Source: Bacteroidales bacterium
GTDB lineage: Bacteria; Bacteroidota; Bacteroidia; Bacteroidales; VadinHA17
Length of the DNA stretch: 51,673 nt
Direction: 5' to 3'
Assembly: GCA_025454815.1 (NCBI GenBank)
Contig: JALONR010000037.1
Coordinates: forward strand, 1 to 51,673
The translations under genes and the position numbers were made by a program. This document shows, piece by piece, positions 7,693-15,908 of this stretch. The stretch's first letter is position 1. Every line of letters begins with the position of its first letter. The notes beneath the pieces were generated by a model that was given only the letters and a program-made list of their open reading frames with translations, did not search any database and was not told where the DNA came from.

Positions 7693-7727
7693 CCAAGGGC
7701 CTTGTCTGGTAAAGGGTGTTAAAGTGA

Positions 7728-8729
7728 TCAGAATTCGGGGCAGGGGATTGCGTGGATCCTTCCGCCACGCTTCACCTGTGAAGAGGTAAATGAATAAATC
7801 AGAGATATCTCGTATGCGCCGCCTGAAGAGGTGATGAGATTGGAGATGGTAAAATCATAGCTGAGGCCGATGTTGAGCTGGTCAGTCTTTATTCCGAGCA
7901 TTCCGATGATGGCATCTCCCGCCTGGGCTGACACATCCTTCGATGTGGCAAATGGAATACCCCTGTACCATACTCCGAAGACCAGTGGATTCTTGTAGTA
8001 ATAGAATCCGATGTCTGACTGGAAGAAATCACCCTGGAACATCACGTTTCCGGCGACTGAAAGGACCTCCTCAAGTTTCTTCCTCAGCCTTCCGCGGCTG
8101 ATGATCTGGAATCCGCCGAAGAGATCGACTTTTATGGGAACTGAGTTATTGTCACCCCAGAACGATGTTCTGGGCCTTAGGAGATGGTCAACCGTGAAGC
8201 CTCCCCATATCTTTTCGTTGTAGGCGAGTCCTGATACCGCAAAATCGATGTCAGCCACATTGTCGAAGGGAGGGGGAGTGATTGGAGGAAGGGTTCCTCC
8301 GGTTGTAATCTGGCTGTTCCAGACCAGTTTGGTCAGGTCGAGTCCGAGGTAGGTGAATTTAAAGTTTACGCCGGGTCTGAGATGCCATTCATCATTCAGC
8401 TGGATATCATATGAATAGAGTAATCCAAGATTGGTGGTGCTCAGGTCGCCAGACCCTGCCACATCATATGTTGCAAGTATTCCGATCCCGGAATTGAAGT
8501 TGGGTACTGCCTTGTCAAATGAAACGCTGTAGGTATGGAATACGCCCGGGATTGAAGGCCACTGGTTTCTCCAGTTCAATGAAAAACGGTAATCCTCCGT
8601 GGCTCCCGCAAAGGAGGGTGCCAGGTAAAGCTGGTTGGCATAGAACTGGGAGAACTGTGGGTCCTGACCTTTCAATACAAATGATACCAAAAGCAGCAGG
8701 CCTGTCAGATATTTAGCTTTTAAGGGCAA
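7728..8729 (-). CDS. PorP/SprF-family type IX secretion outer-membrane protein
   Basis: This 333-residue protein has a signal peptide (about 1-21, ending KGQ) followed by the family hallmark QDPQFSQFYANQLYLAPSFA, then LNWRNQWPSIPG and a beta-barrel pattern to the end. PorP/SprF proteins are outer-membrane barrels of the type IX secretion/gliding apparatus. They are commonly encoded next to large proteins with a type B C-terminal domain and are thought to anchor them at the surface. That is the case here: the PKD/CTD gene is immediately upstream on the same strand. The start is probably TTG at 8729, as no ATG precedes the signal peptide in frame. Confidence 0.9.
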   Translation of the reverse strand: MPLKAKYLTGLLLLVSFVLKGQDPQFSQFYANQLYLAPSFAGATEDYRFSLNWRNQWPSIPGVFHTYSVSFDKAVPNFNSGIGILATYDVAGSGDLSTTNLGLLYSYDIQLNDEWHLRPGVNFKFTYLGLDLTKLVWNSQITTGGTLPPITPPPFDNVADIDFAVSGLAYNEKIWGGFTVDHLLRPRTSFWGDNNSVPIKVDLFGGFQIISRGRLRKKLEEVLSVAGNVMFQGDFFQSDIGFYYYKNPLVFGVWYRGIPFATSKDVSAQAGDAIIGMLGIKTDQLNIGLSYDFTISNLITSSGGAYEISLIYSFTSSQVKRGGRIHAIPCPEF

Positions 8730-8786
8730 TCCGGATACTTTTTAGTTACACAAAGTAGCTAATTATACGGCCCAAATTCAGGAAGG

Positions 8787-8819
8787 TTACATCAGATTAT
8801 ATCAACAATCTGATGGTAA
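8787..8819. promoter_or_regulatory. Perfect inverted repeat between the PKD gene and porP
   Basis: A 9-bp perfect palindromic pair (arms 8790-8798 and 8807-8815, eight-base loop) extends to about 12 bp with one bulge. There is no T-tract on either side, so it may be an operator, an RNA processing signal or a weak terminator in the minus-strand operon. Confidence 0.5.
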
Positions 8820-8861
8820 ACTGCCCCAATTATCAACAACAGACCCTTAGTATCCTAATGG

Positions 8862-10166
8862 TCAATAATTTATAAGCGTAACATCGCCTGCCATAATGAA
8901 TGTCTGGCCGTTCCTGTATGTTCCCCTGACCTTCCAGACGTAGACTCCGGGTGTACATAGTTCGCCCCTGTAGTATCCGTCCCATCCCAGTTCAATCTCA
9001 TTGCTCTCAAAGACAAGCAGGCCGGCCTTGCTGTATATCTTCAGGTTGTATGAGGCTATTCCTGAAGCGACAGGGTGGAATACCTGGCTCTCCTCGTCAG
9101 TGCGCTGGTTGTAATATCCTCCGGTAGGGCCTCCTCTGTTTGGGACGAAGGCATTGGGGAACCTGATGTACATTCCCCTGTCGGTGAAGAGGTCGCTCAC
9201 GGTCAATGAATCAGCGCATCCTTCCGCGGACCAGGCTACGAGTTTAACATCGAAGACACCCATATACCCGTACCTGTACGATGGATCAGATAAGGTTGAG
9301 AAGGTTCCGTCACCGAAGTCCCACAGGTAATTCACCGCACCGGTGGAGAGGTTGTTGAACCGAACCCTGTCACCCTGATCCCATGAATCGTCTTTAATTG
9401 CCTCGAAGGCTGCCTTTGGCCTGTTCCAGACCTCAATTACAGATGATGCAGCATAGGAGCGGCCCCTGCTGTCAGTTGCAGTGAGGGTCACCCGGTAAGT
9501 GCCGGGTATATCATATATGTAATCCGGATTTCTGAGTGATGAAGTACCGCCGTCTCCGAAATTCCAGTTTAACCTGATGCCGTCGCCGGCGTTGCTGCTG
9601 AAGGTTACATGAAGCGGTATGCATCCGGAAGTTACGGATGGTTCAACTGAGAGCAGGATAACCGGGGGAGTGACGGCGGCGTCGGCTGCATTGCCGATGG
9701 CACTGACGGAGATGGTTTCCGAGGCTGATCTGCCGGAAATGATTGCTGATTCGCGGCTGGCTGCTTCGCCGGGAGGAGGTGTTTCAGTTCCGGGCCCGCT
9801 TTCCGGTGCCTGGTCTGGTGAGATTGCGCCTGCTCCGGTGTCATCTTTTACAGGATCCTCCTCCTGTCCGCTGCCGGGGTCAGTGGTGACAGCTGCAGCA
9901 GCAGGTACCGGCCTGTTGTCCGGGATGTCTGATCCCTCATCATTACCGGCTCCGGAGAACAGTATTACCCCGGCAACAGTGAGGCCGGCCATTGCCGCGG
10001 TGAGGTAATATATGTTGAACCGTGAGAGGTTGAAGCGGAAGAACTCCCTTCGCTCCAGCCGGCGCATGAAACGGCCGGTAAGGTCGCTTCCGGCAACCAG
10101 CTCATTCTCCTCCAGCCTGTCGTGGAAAAGATCTTCAAGACCATTATCCCTTTCCTCTTCTGTCAT
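8862..10166 (-). CDS. Anti-sigma-like transmembrane protein with two PKD domains and a T9SS type B-like C-terminal domain
   Basis: This 434-residue protein has an acidic/basic cytoplasmic segment (1-50), one transmembrane helix (about 52-71) and a Pro/Gly/Ala/Ser-rich linker (about 75-160). Two PKD domains follow (about 165-340, with NWNFGDGG and YLWDFGDGT). The C-terminal domain (about 345-434) has FPNAFVPN, YNLKIYSKAGLLVFES, GWDGYY and PGVYVWKV, matching the gliding-motility-associated/type B sorting domain. It directly follows an ECF sigma gene (stop 8 bases upstream), the usual anti-sigma position. The N-terminus is not a cleavable signal peptide, so the CTD faces the periplasm from the inner membrane. 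ATG 10166 is preferred over TTG 10202, although its Shine-Dalgarno-like AAAAGGAG touches the ATG. Function is inferred. Confidence 0.8.
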   Translation of the reverse strand: MTEEERDNGLEDLFHDRLEENELVAGSDLTGRFMRRLERREFFRFNLSRFNIYYLTAAMAGLTVAGVILFSGAGNDEGSDIPDNRPVPAAAAVTTDPGSGQEEDPVKDDTGAGAISPDQAPESGPGTETPPPGEAASRESAIISGRSASETISVSAIGNAADAAVTPPVILLSVEPSVTSGCIPLHVTFSSNAGDGIRLNWNFGDGGTSSLRNPDYIYDIPGTYRVTLTATDSRGRSYAASSVIEVWNRPKAAFEAIKDDSWDQGDRVRFNNLSTGAVNYLWDFGDGTFSTLSDPSYRYGYMGVFDVKLVAWSAEGCADSLTVSDLFTDRGMYIRFPNAFVPNRGGPTGGYYNQRTDEESQVFHPVASGIASYNLKIYSKAGLLVFESNEIELGWDGYYRGELCTPGVYVWKVRGTYRNGQTFIMAGDVTLINY

Positions 10167-10173
10167 CTCCTTT

Positions 10174-10725
10174 TCAAAAAAATTTCCCCCTGGCGCGCGC
10201 AAGGTCTTCGAGCTTCTTTCTGAGCACCGCTCTTGCCCTGCTGTATTGTGATTTTGAAGTATTTACGTCAATTCCCAGCATCTCTGCTATTTCATGGTGC
10301 TTATACCCTTCAATTGAATAAAGGTTAAACACCATCCTGTATCCCGGTGAAAGTTCACCCAGCACCCGGTACAGATCCTCCGCATTGCAGAAGTCCTCCT
10401 CGAAACCGGCAGTACCCGTTTCCGTGCTCACGTACTCATCTATGTCAACCTGGTGTTTGTGTTTCAGGTTCCTGTGCCAGTACGTTATGGCGGTGTTTAC
10501 CGTCACTTTTCTGAGCCATGCCCTTAAAGAACCGGTGCCCTCAAACTCCCTGAGATTGAAAAATATCTTCAGGAAAGCCTCCTGCAACATATCCTCCGCC
10601 TCAGGCCTGTCAGTGGCGTATCTCATGCAGATGCCCAGAAGGTACCCGGAGTACTGTTTCCAGAGGGCCTGCTGCGCCTTTCTGTTGTGCCTGATACAGC
10701 CATCAATGATATGTTGTTCACTCAT
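10174..10725 (-). CDS. ECF RNA polymerase sigma factor (sigma-70 region 2/4)
   Basis: This 183-residue sigma factor has region 2 at about residues 10-85 (ATDRPEAEDMLQEAFLKIFF) and region 4 at about 120-175 (GYKHHEIAEMLGIDVNTSKS followed by RARAVLRKKL). ECF factors direct RNA polymerase to envelope or surface functions and are held by membrane anti-sigma factors. It heads a minus-strand unit with the PKD/CTD protein and PorP/SprF. It is clearly related to the second ECF factor at 48401. In Porphyromonas an ECF factor (SigP) controls type IX secretion genes, so a similar link is plausible, but this is not shown. The start could also be ATG 10728. Confidence 0.9.
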   Translation of the reverse strand: MSEQHIIDGCIRHNRKAQQALWKQYSGYLLGICMRYATDRPEAEDMLQEAFLKIFFNLREFEGTGSLRAWLRKVTVNTAITYWHRNLKHKHQVDIDEYVSTETGTAGFEEDFCNAEDLYRVLGELSPGYRMVFNLYSIEGYKHHEIAEMLGIDVNTSKSQYSRARAVLRKKLEDLARARGKFF

Positions 10726-10868
10726 CATCAGCTGAGCACAGTGAGAAGACAAAGGATTATGACAAATGGTTGCACAGGGTGGGAATTTTTTTCAAAATAA
10801 GGAAAAAAATGTATTAAATCATGGAATGCCTCTGATATAGGTCATTGAATCGGAGGGATGTTCAGGCT

Positions 10869-10876
10869 TACTTTTG
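10869..10876 (+). promoter_or_regulatory. -7 box for the fused dehydrogenase gene
   Basis: TACTTTTG matches TAnnTTTG. A partial -33 (ATTG, 10844-10847) lies 21 bases upstream. The predicted transcript start near 10883 leaves a leader of about 25 bases to ATG 10908, which supports that start over GTG 10893. Confidence 0.45.
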
Positions 10877-10907
10877 AAAGCTGAACAGGAATGTGAAAAT
10901 AATTAAC

Positions 10908-13900
10908 ATGAGCAGAATTTTAAACCATCCGATACTTGACATCCCGCGTGCCGTGGAGACTGCGTTTGTCTACAATGGAAAGTCTGTGAAGGGGATGAAG
11001 GGATTCACGATAGCGGCGGCGCTTCACCAGGCAGGGTTTCCCGTTCACACACACAGCCTTGACAACCGCAACCGCAGCCTGGAGTGCGGCATAGGCAAGT
11101 GCGGAGCCTGCGAAATGCTTGTTGACGGTGTTGTGAGGCGTATATGCATCACTCCCGTTGATGGTGTGAGGGAGGTGGCCGAAATACCGGCCGGTTACCA
11201 GCCGGCTACGGCCCCTAAGGCCAACGGAGGTGCCAGGAAAGTCTTTCGCACAACGGTAGCCATAGCTGGTGCAGGGCCGGCAGGACTTGCAGCCAGGGAG
11301 GTTCTGAACAAACATGGTATCCCCAACCTTGTTATCGACAGCAATGACCACATCGGAGGGCAGTTCCTCATGCAGACTCACCAGTTCTTCTTTTTCGAGA
11401 AGGAACAGAAGTTTGGAGGCATGAGAGGTTTTGACATTGCAAAAACACTTGCCGGGGAGTCACAGGATGGGATCATGCTCAATTCAACCATCTGGGACAT
11501 ACTTGAGGGTCAGCGGATAGCCGCGAAGAACATGCGCACGGGAGAAATCTTCTACGTGGATGCACAATACCTGATCGTCGCAACGGGAGCGGTGCCCTTC
11601 ATGCCTGCCTTCGGCAACGATGACCTGCCCGGAGTCTACACAGCAGCAGTGGTGCAGAAGATGATGAACCAGGAGCTGACCCTCCTCGGGAAAAACATCC
11701 TGACAGTAGGCGCCGGAAACATAGGTTACCTCACCTCCTACCAGCTGATGCAGGCGGGGGCCAGGGTAAAGGCGATCATTGAGGCAATGCCTTACGAGGG
11801 AGGGTTCCCCGTCCAGGCCAACAGGGTAAGGAGACTGGGAATTCCCGTCATCCTTTCGCATATGCTTGTCAGGGCCATCCCCAACAGCACCAATGACGGT
11901 ATCTGCGGAGCTGTGATTGCCGAGTGCCGCGACTTCACCCCGGTGCCGGGAACAGAAAAGATAATCGACGGCATTGATGCCATCAACATATGTACAGGTT
12001 TGATTCCTGATAACCAGCTTCTCATCAAGGGCCGTGAAGTGTTCGGGACCAGGGTCCACGCCGCCGGCGACGCCATGCGGATCGGCGAAGGGACCACGGC
12101 TGTGCTTCGCGGCAAGCAGGCTGCCTTGGAGATAATCCAGGAGATGGGAGTACGCAACAACTACAGTGAATATCTCTCACTATCAAAAGAATACATTGAC
12201 TCACAGCAGCATCCTGCAAGGGTAATTGAGAACCCGTTTATGCCAGATGAGGCCAGGATGAATGCCAGGCCGTTCGTGGTGATTGACTGTCTTTACAGCT
12301 TCGCCTGCAACCCATGCCAGTTTGCCTGTCCCCACGGAGCGATAACCAAGGCTTCGCCTGACACCGTCCCAGCCATTGACTTTGAGAAATGCACCGGCTG
12401 TCTCAGGTGTGTATACCAGTGCCCGGGGCTGGCCATCTTCGGTTACAACCTGGCAAAGGATCAGCTCTTCCTCCCGGTGGAATACTTTGTGGAGGAGGGT
12501 GCGGAGGTTTACCTTGTTGACAATAACGGAAGGAAGATCGGTGAAGGGGTGATTGAGAAAGTACTGATGAAACCGAATAAGACAAACGTTGCGAGGGTAA
12601 AGGCAATCAGCCCGAAAGGAAAGGATATCGTTGCAGCACGTGGTTTCATCATGAAGGAGAGCTACCCTGTACCGGTAACCTTCACCCCTGCGGAGGAGAT
12701 GGAGTCAAAGGAGTATGTCTGTCACTGTGAGGATGTGAAGCTTGAAGAGATAATGGCCATTATCGGCGACAGGAAGTACATCTCGGTTGACGAGATCAAG
12801 CACACCACCCGTCTGGGTATGGGTCCGTGCCGCGGCAAGCGGTGCATCAGGAGACTCTCGATGCTGCTCAGGCCCATGGGTATAGAGATCGTAGGTGACG
12901 CCACCCCCAGGGCACCGCTGTCGAACCAGATCACCATGGGTGAACTCTTCCCGCAGGAGACTCCTGAGATAGTAATCACCCCCGGCACCAGGACGAAGAT
13001 AAAGGCAGGTGCGCTGGTGGCCGGAGGAGGCATCACCGGCAGTGCGCTGATGCGTTACCTTGCCGAGGCAGGCATGAAGCCCGTACTCATCAACCATGAC
13101 CGCGGATCTTCATGGCGCAATATTGCAGGCGGCAGGCCAAACTTCAGCGTTCCCGAGCTCTCTGAGATTGCCCGGCAAAACCATGAAATATTTAAGGAAC
13201 TGCAGAAACTGGGCGAGACCAACTACAGGGAGATAAAGTATGTGACCTTCGCCCATGACGATGCAATGATGGGCCAGCTTGAAGCCTCACTGGCATGGTC
13301 AGACGGAGAGATCGTACTGCCGGAAAACTACGCTGCAAAGATTGCCCCGGGCATCAATCCCGGCCTGAAAAAGAAGTATAAGGCTGCGCTGATAACAAAC
13401 AACTGCTGGCAGGCCACGCCAGGCAAGGTCATCGACCTGATAAGGCACCTGGGTATTATTGCCGGCGGTACAGTGGAGGAGGACAGCACCGTCACTGCAG
13501 TAAGCCGAAACGGAAAGGAATACAGTATTATAGTCCGGAGCCATACCGGAGAATACGTGGAGTACGAGACTCCGGTTTTCGTCAATGCTATGGGAGCACA
13601 CGGCGAGGAATTTGCCCGCAGCCTCGGAATATTTACCGGCACATACGGAGTGCGTCACCAGGCGTTCATTACAAGACGACTGCCCATGATGGGACCCGCC
13701 AACACACCGCTGCCGATGCTGATAGACCGTCGTCATTACAAGGGATTTGTCGCAGTGTACGGGCAACAGCTTGGCGAGACGGGACAGATAATCGGCTGTG
13801 CCTCACCCGCTTTTGATCCCGCGGAGACAGGACGAAACCTGAAGATAAACAGCAAGGATTTCATGGAGATAGTGTCAGAAGTATTCACCTCCTGGCTTCC

Positions 13901-14132
13901 CGGGCTCTCTTCGGCAGGATTCCAGTCGCTATGGAGCGGTTACTACACCGAACCAAGGATGTATATCGATCCCGGGCACGGACTCTTCCTCGGGCTGCGC
14001 GGGCAGGGGTACATGCTGGGTCAGTACCTGGCGAAACTGTATGTCGACAAGCTTACCGGGAGAGAGGTTCCTGCCTATTTCAACAGGCTTTCCCTGACGG
14101 GTGACGGGTTGCCGGAGAAGGCATTCAAATAG
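10908..14132 (+). CDS. Multidomain flavin/iron-sulfur amine or amino-acid dehydrogenase (HcnABC/proline dehydrogenase-complex-like fusion)
   Basis: This 1,074-residue polypeptide joins five modules that are usually separate subunits. They are: an N-terminal [2Fe-2S] ferredoxin (C60, C65, C68, C80); a pyridine-nucleotide-disulfide-type FAD domain (GAGPAGLAA near 119, VGAGNIGYL further on); a double [4Fe-4S] ferredoxin (C461, C467, C470, C474 and C495, C498, C501, C505); a BFD-like [2Fe-2S] module (C605, C607, C641, C646); and a C-terminal DAO-type FAD oxidase domain (VAGGGITGSALM near 705). The order matches HcnA-HcnB-HcnC, opine oxidase and archaeal dye-linked proline dehydrogenase subunits. 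The adjacent proline dehydrogenase suggests proline, hydroxyproline or a related imino acid as substrate, with electrons passed to ferredoxin or quinone; this is inference. Confidence 0.8.
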   Translation: MSRILNHPILDIPRAVETAFVYNGKSVKGMKGFTIAAALHQAGFPVHTHSLDNRNRSLECGIGKCGACEMLVDGVVRRICITPVDGVREVAEIPAGYQPATAPKANGGARKVFRTTVAIAGAGPAGLAAREVLNKHGIPNLVIDSNDHIGGQFLMQTHQFFFFEKEQKFGGMRGFDIAKTLAGESQDGIMLNSTIWDILEGQRIAAKNMRTGEIFYVDAQYLIVATGAVPFMPAFGNDDLPGVYTAAVVQKMMNQELTLLGKNILTVGAGNIGYLTSYQLMQAGARVKAIIEAMPYEGGFPVQANRVRRLGIPVILSHMLVRAIPNSTNDGICGAVIAECRDFTPVPGTEKIIDGIDAINICTGLIPDNQLLIKGREVFGTRVHAAGDAMRIGEGTTAVLRGKQAALEIIQEMGVRNNYSEYLSLSKEYIDSQQHPARVIENPFMPDEARMNARPFVVIDCLYSFACNPCQFACPHGAITKASPDTVPAIDFEKCTGCLRCVYQCPGLAIFGYNLAKDQLFLPVEYFVEEGAEVYLVDNNGRKIGEGVIEKVLMKPNKTNVARVKAISPKGKDIVAARGFIMKESYPVPVTFTPAEEMESKEYVCHCEDVKLEEIMAIIGDRKYISVDEIKHTTRLGMGPCRGKRCIRRLSMLLRPMGIEIVGDATPRAPLSNQITMGELFPQETPEIVITPGTRTKIKAGALVAGGGITGSALMRYLAEAGMKPVLINHDRGSSWRNIAGGRPNFSVPELSEIARQNHEIFKELQKLGETNYREIKYVTFAHDDAMMGQLEASLAWSDGEIVLPENYAAKIAPGINPGLKKKYKAALITNNCWQATPGKVIDLIRHLGIIAGGTVEEDSTVTAVSRNGKEYSIIVRSHTGEYVEYETPVFVNAMGAHGEEFARSLGIFTGTYGVRHQAFITRRLPMMGPANTPLPMLIDRRHYKGFVAVYGQQLGETGQIIGCASPAFDPAETGRNLKINSKDFMEIVSEVFTSWLPGLSSAGFQSLWSGYYTEPRMYIDPGHGLFLGLRGQGYMLGQYLAKLYVDKLTGREVPAYFNRLSLTGDGLPEKAFK

Positions 14133-14141
14133 TTTTTTTCA

Positions 14142-14149
14142 TATCTTTG
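14142..14149 (+). promoter_or_regulatory. -7 box before the proline dehydrogenase gene
   Basis: TATCTTTG matches TAnnTTTG and lies 30 bases before the ATG at 14179. No TTTG is seen at the expected distance. Proline dehydrogenase may therefore have its own promoter besides read-through from the fused dehydrogenase. Confidence 0.35.
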
Positions 14150-14178
14150 AACGCTTTAAATAAAATCCGTAACCACAG

Positions 14179-15090
14179 ATGTTCAACAAGTTCATTGCCT
14201 CCATCCTTCCGTACTTCCCGAAGAAATTTGTCTGGATCTTTTCACGAGCCTATATCTCCGGTGTGACAATGGCTGACGCCATTCGTGTATCGAAGGAGCT
14301 GAATGCCCAGGGAGTAAAGGTCACCCTCGATGTGCTGGGCGAGTTCATAAAGACACTTGATGAGGCCGAAGCCAACAAGCAGGAGTATCTTGAACTGATA
14401 GAAGAGACCCAGAGGCAGGGTATTGATGGCAATTACTCACTCAAACCAACCAGCTTCGGCCTCCTGATAGACAAGGAGGTTTGCTACAGGCTTATGCGGG
14501 AGATAGTGGCGAAGGCAGCCTCATACAATAATTTCTGCAGGATAGACATGGAAGACTCACCCTGCACCGATATGGAGATAGAGCTATACCGCCGCCTGCA
14601 TGCCGAATTCCCGAAGAATGTTGGACTTGTGGTTCAGGCATACCTCAGGAGGACATACCGCGACCTGGAGAACATGCTTGACATGAACACTCCTGAAATA
14701 CCCACCAGTTACAGGCTCTGTAAGGGTATCTATGTGGAGCCGGCAGAAATTGCCTTCAAGAAGTATGAAGAGATAAACCAACACTTCCTTGAGGATCTTG
14801 AATTCATGTTCCGCAACAAGATTTATGCAGGTATTGCAACGCATGACAAACCGCTGATAGAAGGGGCTTATGAGCTGATCAGGAAGTACAGCGTGCCTAA
14901 AAACATGTACGAATTCCAGATGCTTTACGGGGTTACTCCGAAGCTTCGGCAGAGCATTGTTGACGCCGGCCATGTGATGAGGGTTTATGTACCCTTCGGT
15001 GAAAAATGGTTTGGCTATTCAACCAGGCGGCTGAAGGAAAATCCCAAAATGGCCAGTCATATCATTAAGGCGCTGTTTGTAAAGGGTTGA
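14179..15090 (+). CDS. Proline dehydrogenase
   Basis: This 303-residue protein is of the monofunctional proline dehydrogenase (PRODH/PutA-type) TIM-barrel family, which oxidises L-proline to pyrroline-5-carboxylate with FAD. Family features include VTLDVLGEF (residues 48-56), FCRIDMEDSPCTD, GLVVQAYLRRT, RLCKGIY, GIATHDKPLIEGA, YEFQMLYGV and the C-terminal RVYVPFGEKWFGYSTRRLKE block that binds the substrate carboxylate. The length fits the short bacterial form. No P5C dehydrogenase is in the window. It follows the fused dehydrogenase by 46 bases, so the two enzymes probably act in related imino-acid catabolism. Confidence 0.9.
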   Translation: MFNKFIASILPYFPKKFVWIFSRAYISGVTMADAIRVSKELNAQGVKVTLDVLGEFIKTLDEAEANKQEYLELIEETQRQGIDGNYSLKPTSFGLLIDKEVCYRLMREIVAKAASYNNFCRIDMEDSPCTDMEIELYRRLHAEFPKNVGLVVQAYLRRTYRDLENMLDMNTPEIPTSYRLCKGIYVEPAEIAFKKYEEINQHFLEDLEFMFRNKIYAGIATHDKPLIEGAYELIRKYSVPKNMYEFQMLYGVTPKLRQSIVDAGHVMRVYVPFGEKWFGYSTRRLKENPKMASHIIKALFVKG

Positions 15091-15155
15091 ATTTCAGGCA
15101 ACAGGCAGCAGTGTTGACATCATACCTGCAGAGGATGCCCTGAGGCAGTTTCTCA

Positions 15156-15908
15156 CTACTGCCTGATCAGTAACGAATCATTCAGGTGCCTGAGGTAGTT
15201 CATATCCCGTGCGGAGATGTGGGGAGCAGGCGGATCGGGGGTTTCCGGCGGTCCGTTGACAAGCAGGTATAATACAGGTATAAGGGTAAACGGGCTCAGT
15301 CCTACCATCTGGCTTGAAGGGATCTGTCCCTTTTCATAGGCTTCCATCCTCTGTCTTTGTCTCAGGATTTCATAGTTGGTTGCCGGGTCACCCAGTTCAG
15401 GGGGATTTGCCAGTCCCTGGTAGACCGCCATCCGCAGGTTGTTGGTGGCGTTGATCATCTCCTGGTCCGGAGATGGCCGGTCTGCCAGTATTTCAGCTCT
15501 TATGTTCCCGAGACGGGGTATGACAACCACTGCCGGAATCATTGTGGTGTCAGCAGTGAGATAAATGCCGGCGGTGTATTCTTTAGCCCTGAGGGTATCA
15601 TGCACCGTCATGCTGAAATGGCGGTAGCCTATGCAGCTGAATGTTATGGTGTCATGATAATGGGCATAGACAGAGAACATGCCTCTGCTGTCAGTGGCTC
15701 CTGCGGCGCGGCCGCTGACAACATAATGTGCATCAGGCAGCGGCTGGCGGGTTGAGGCATCAAGGATGATTCCATGAAACAGCACCGGTCCGGGTTGCTG
15801 GGCCAGAAGCCCCTGCCGGAGGGGAAAGAAGAGGCACAGTGACAGAAGTATAACCTGTAAAGGCTTACCTGTGAAGAATGATCTCGTCAAGCGTCCTCTT
15901 CGGAACAT
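15156..15908 (-). CDS. Exported protein with carboxypeptidase-regulatory-like domain
   Basis: This is a protein of about 250 residues with a signal peptide (about 15-37, hydrophobic VILLSLCLFFPL ending LLAQ) and a carboxypeptidase-D regulatory-like beta sandwich (about 45-120: GIILDASTRQPLPDAHYVVS, DSRGMFSV, IGYRHFSM). A C-terminal region without a recognised domain follows. In Bacteroidota this domain is common at the N-terminus of surface or TonB-linked proteins; here it stands alone. The ATG at 15908 overlaps the end of the nitroreductase gene by 44 bases; an upstream ATG at 15926 is also in frame. Function is unknown. Confidence 0.7.
   Translation of the reverse strand: MFRRGRLTRSFFTGKPLQVILLSLCLFFPLRQGLLAQQPGPVLFHGIILDASTRQPLPDAHYVVSGRAAGATDSRGMFSVYAHYHDTITFSCIGYRHFSMTVHDTLRAKEYTAGIYLTADTTMIPAVVVIPRLGNIRAEILADRPSPDQEMINATNNLRMAVYQGLANPPELGDPATNYEILRQRQRMEAYEKGQIPSSQMVGLSPFTLIPVLYLLVNGPPETPDPPAPHISARDMNYLRHLNDSLLIRQ

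Noticed and set aside
7418-7768. Minus-strand open frames through the 53-bp repeats
   Set aside because: They are produced by the repeats, use different frames in each copy, show no start signal or recognisable protein, and the composition is proline/arginine/serine noise.
9619-10008. Plus-strand open frame opposite the PKD gene
   Set aside because: It is the complement of the low-complexity Pro/Gly/Ala/Ser linker of a clear protein, so the long frame is a composition effect.
11484-12059. Long antisense frame opposite the fused dehydrogenase
   Set aside because: It shows no domain or start signal, and the plus strand carries an unbroken conserved protein.
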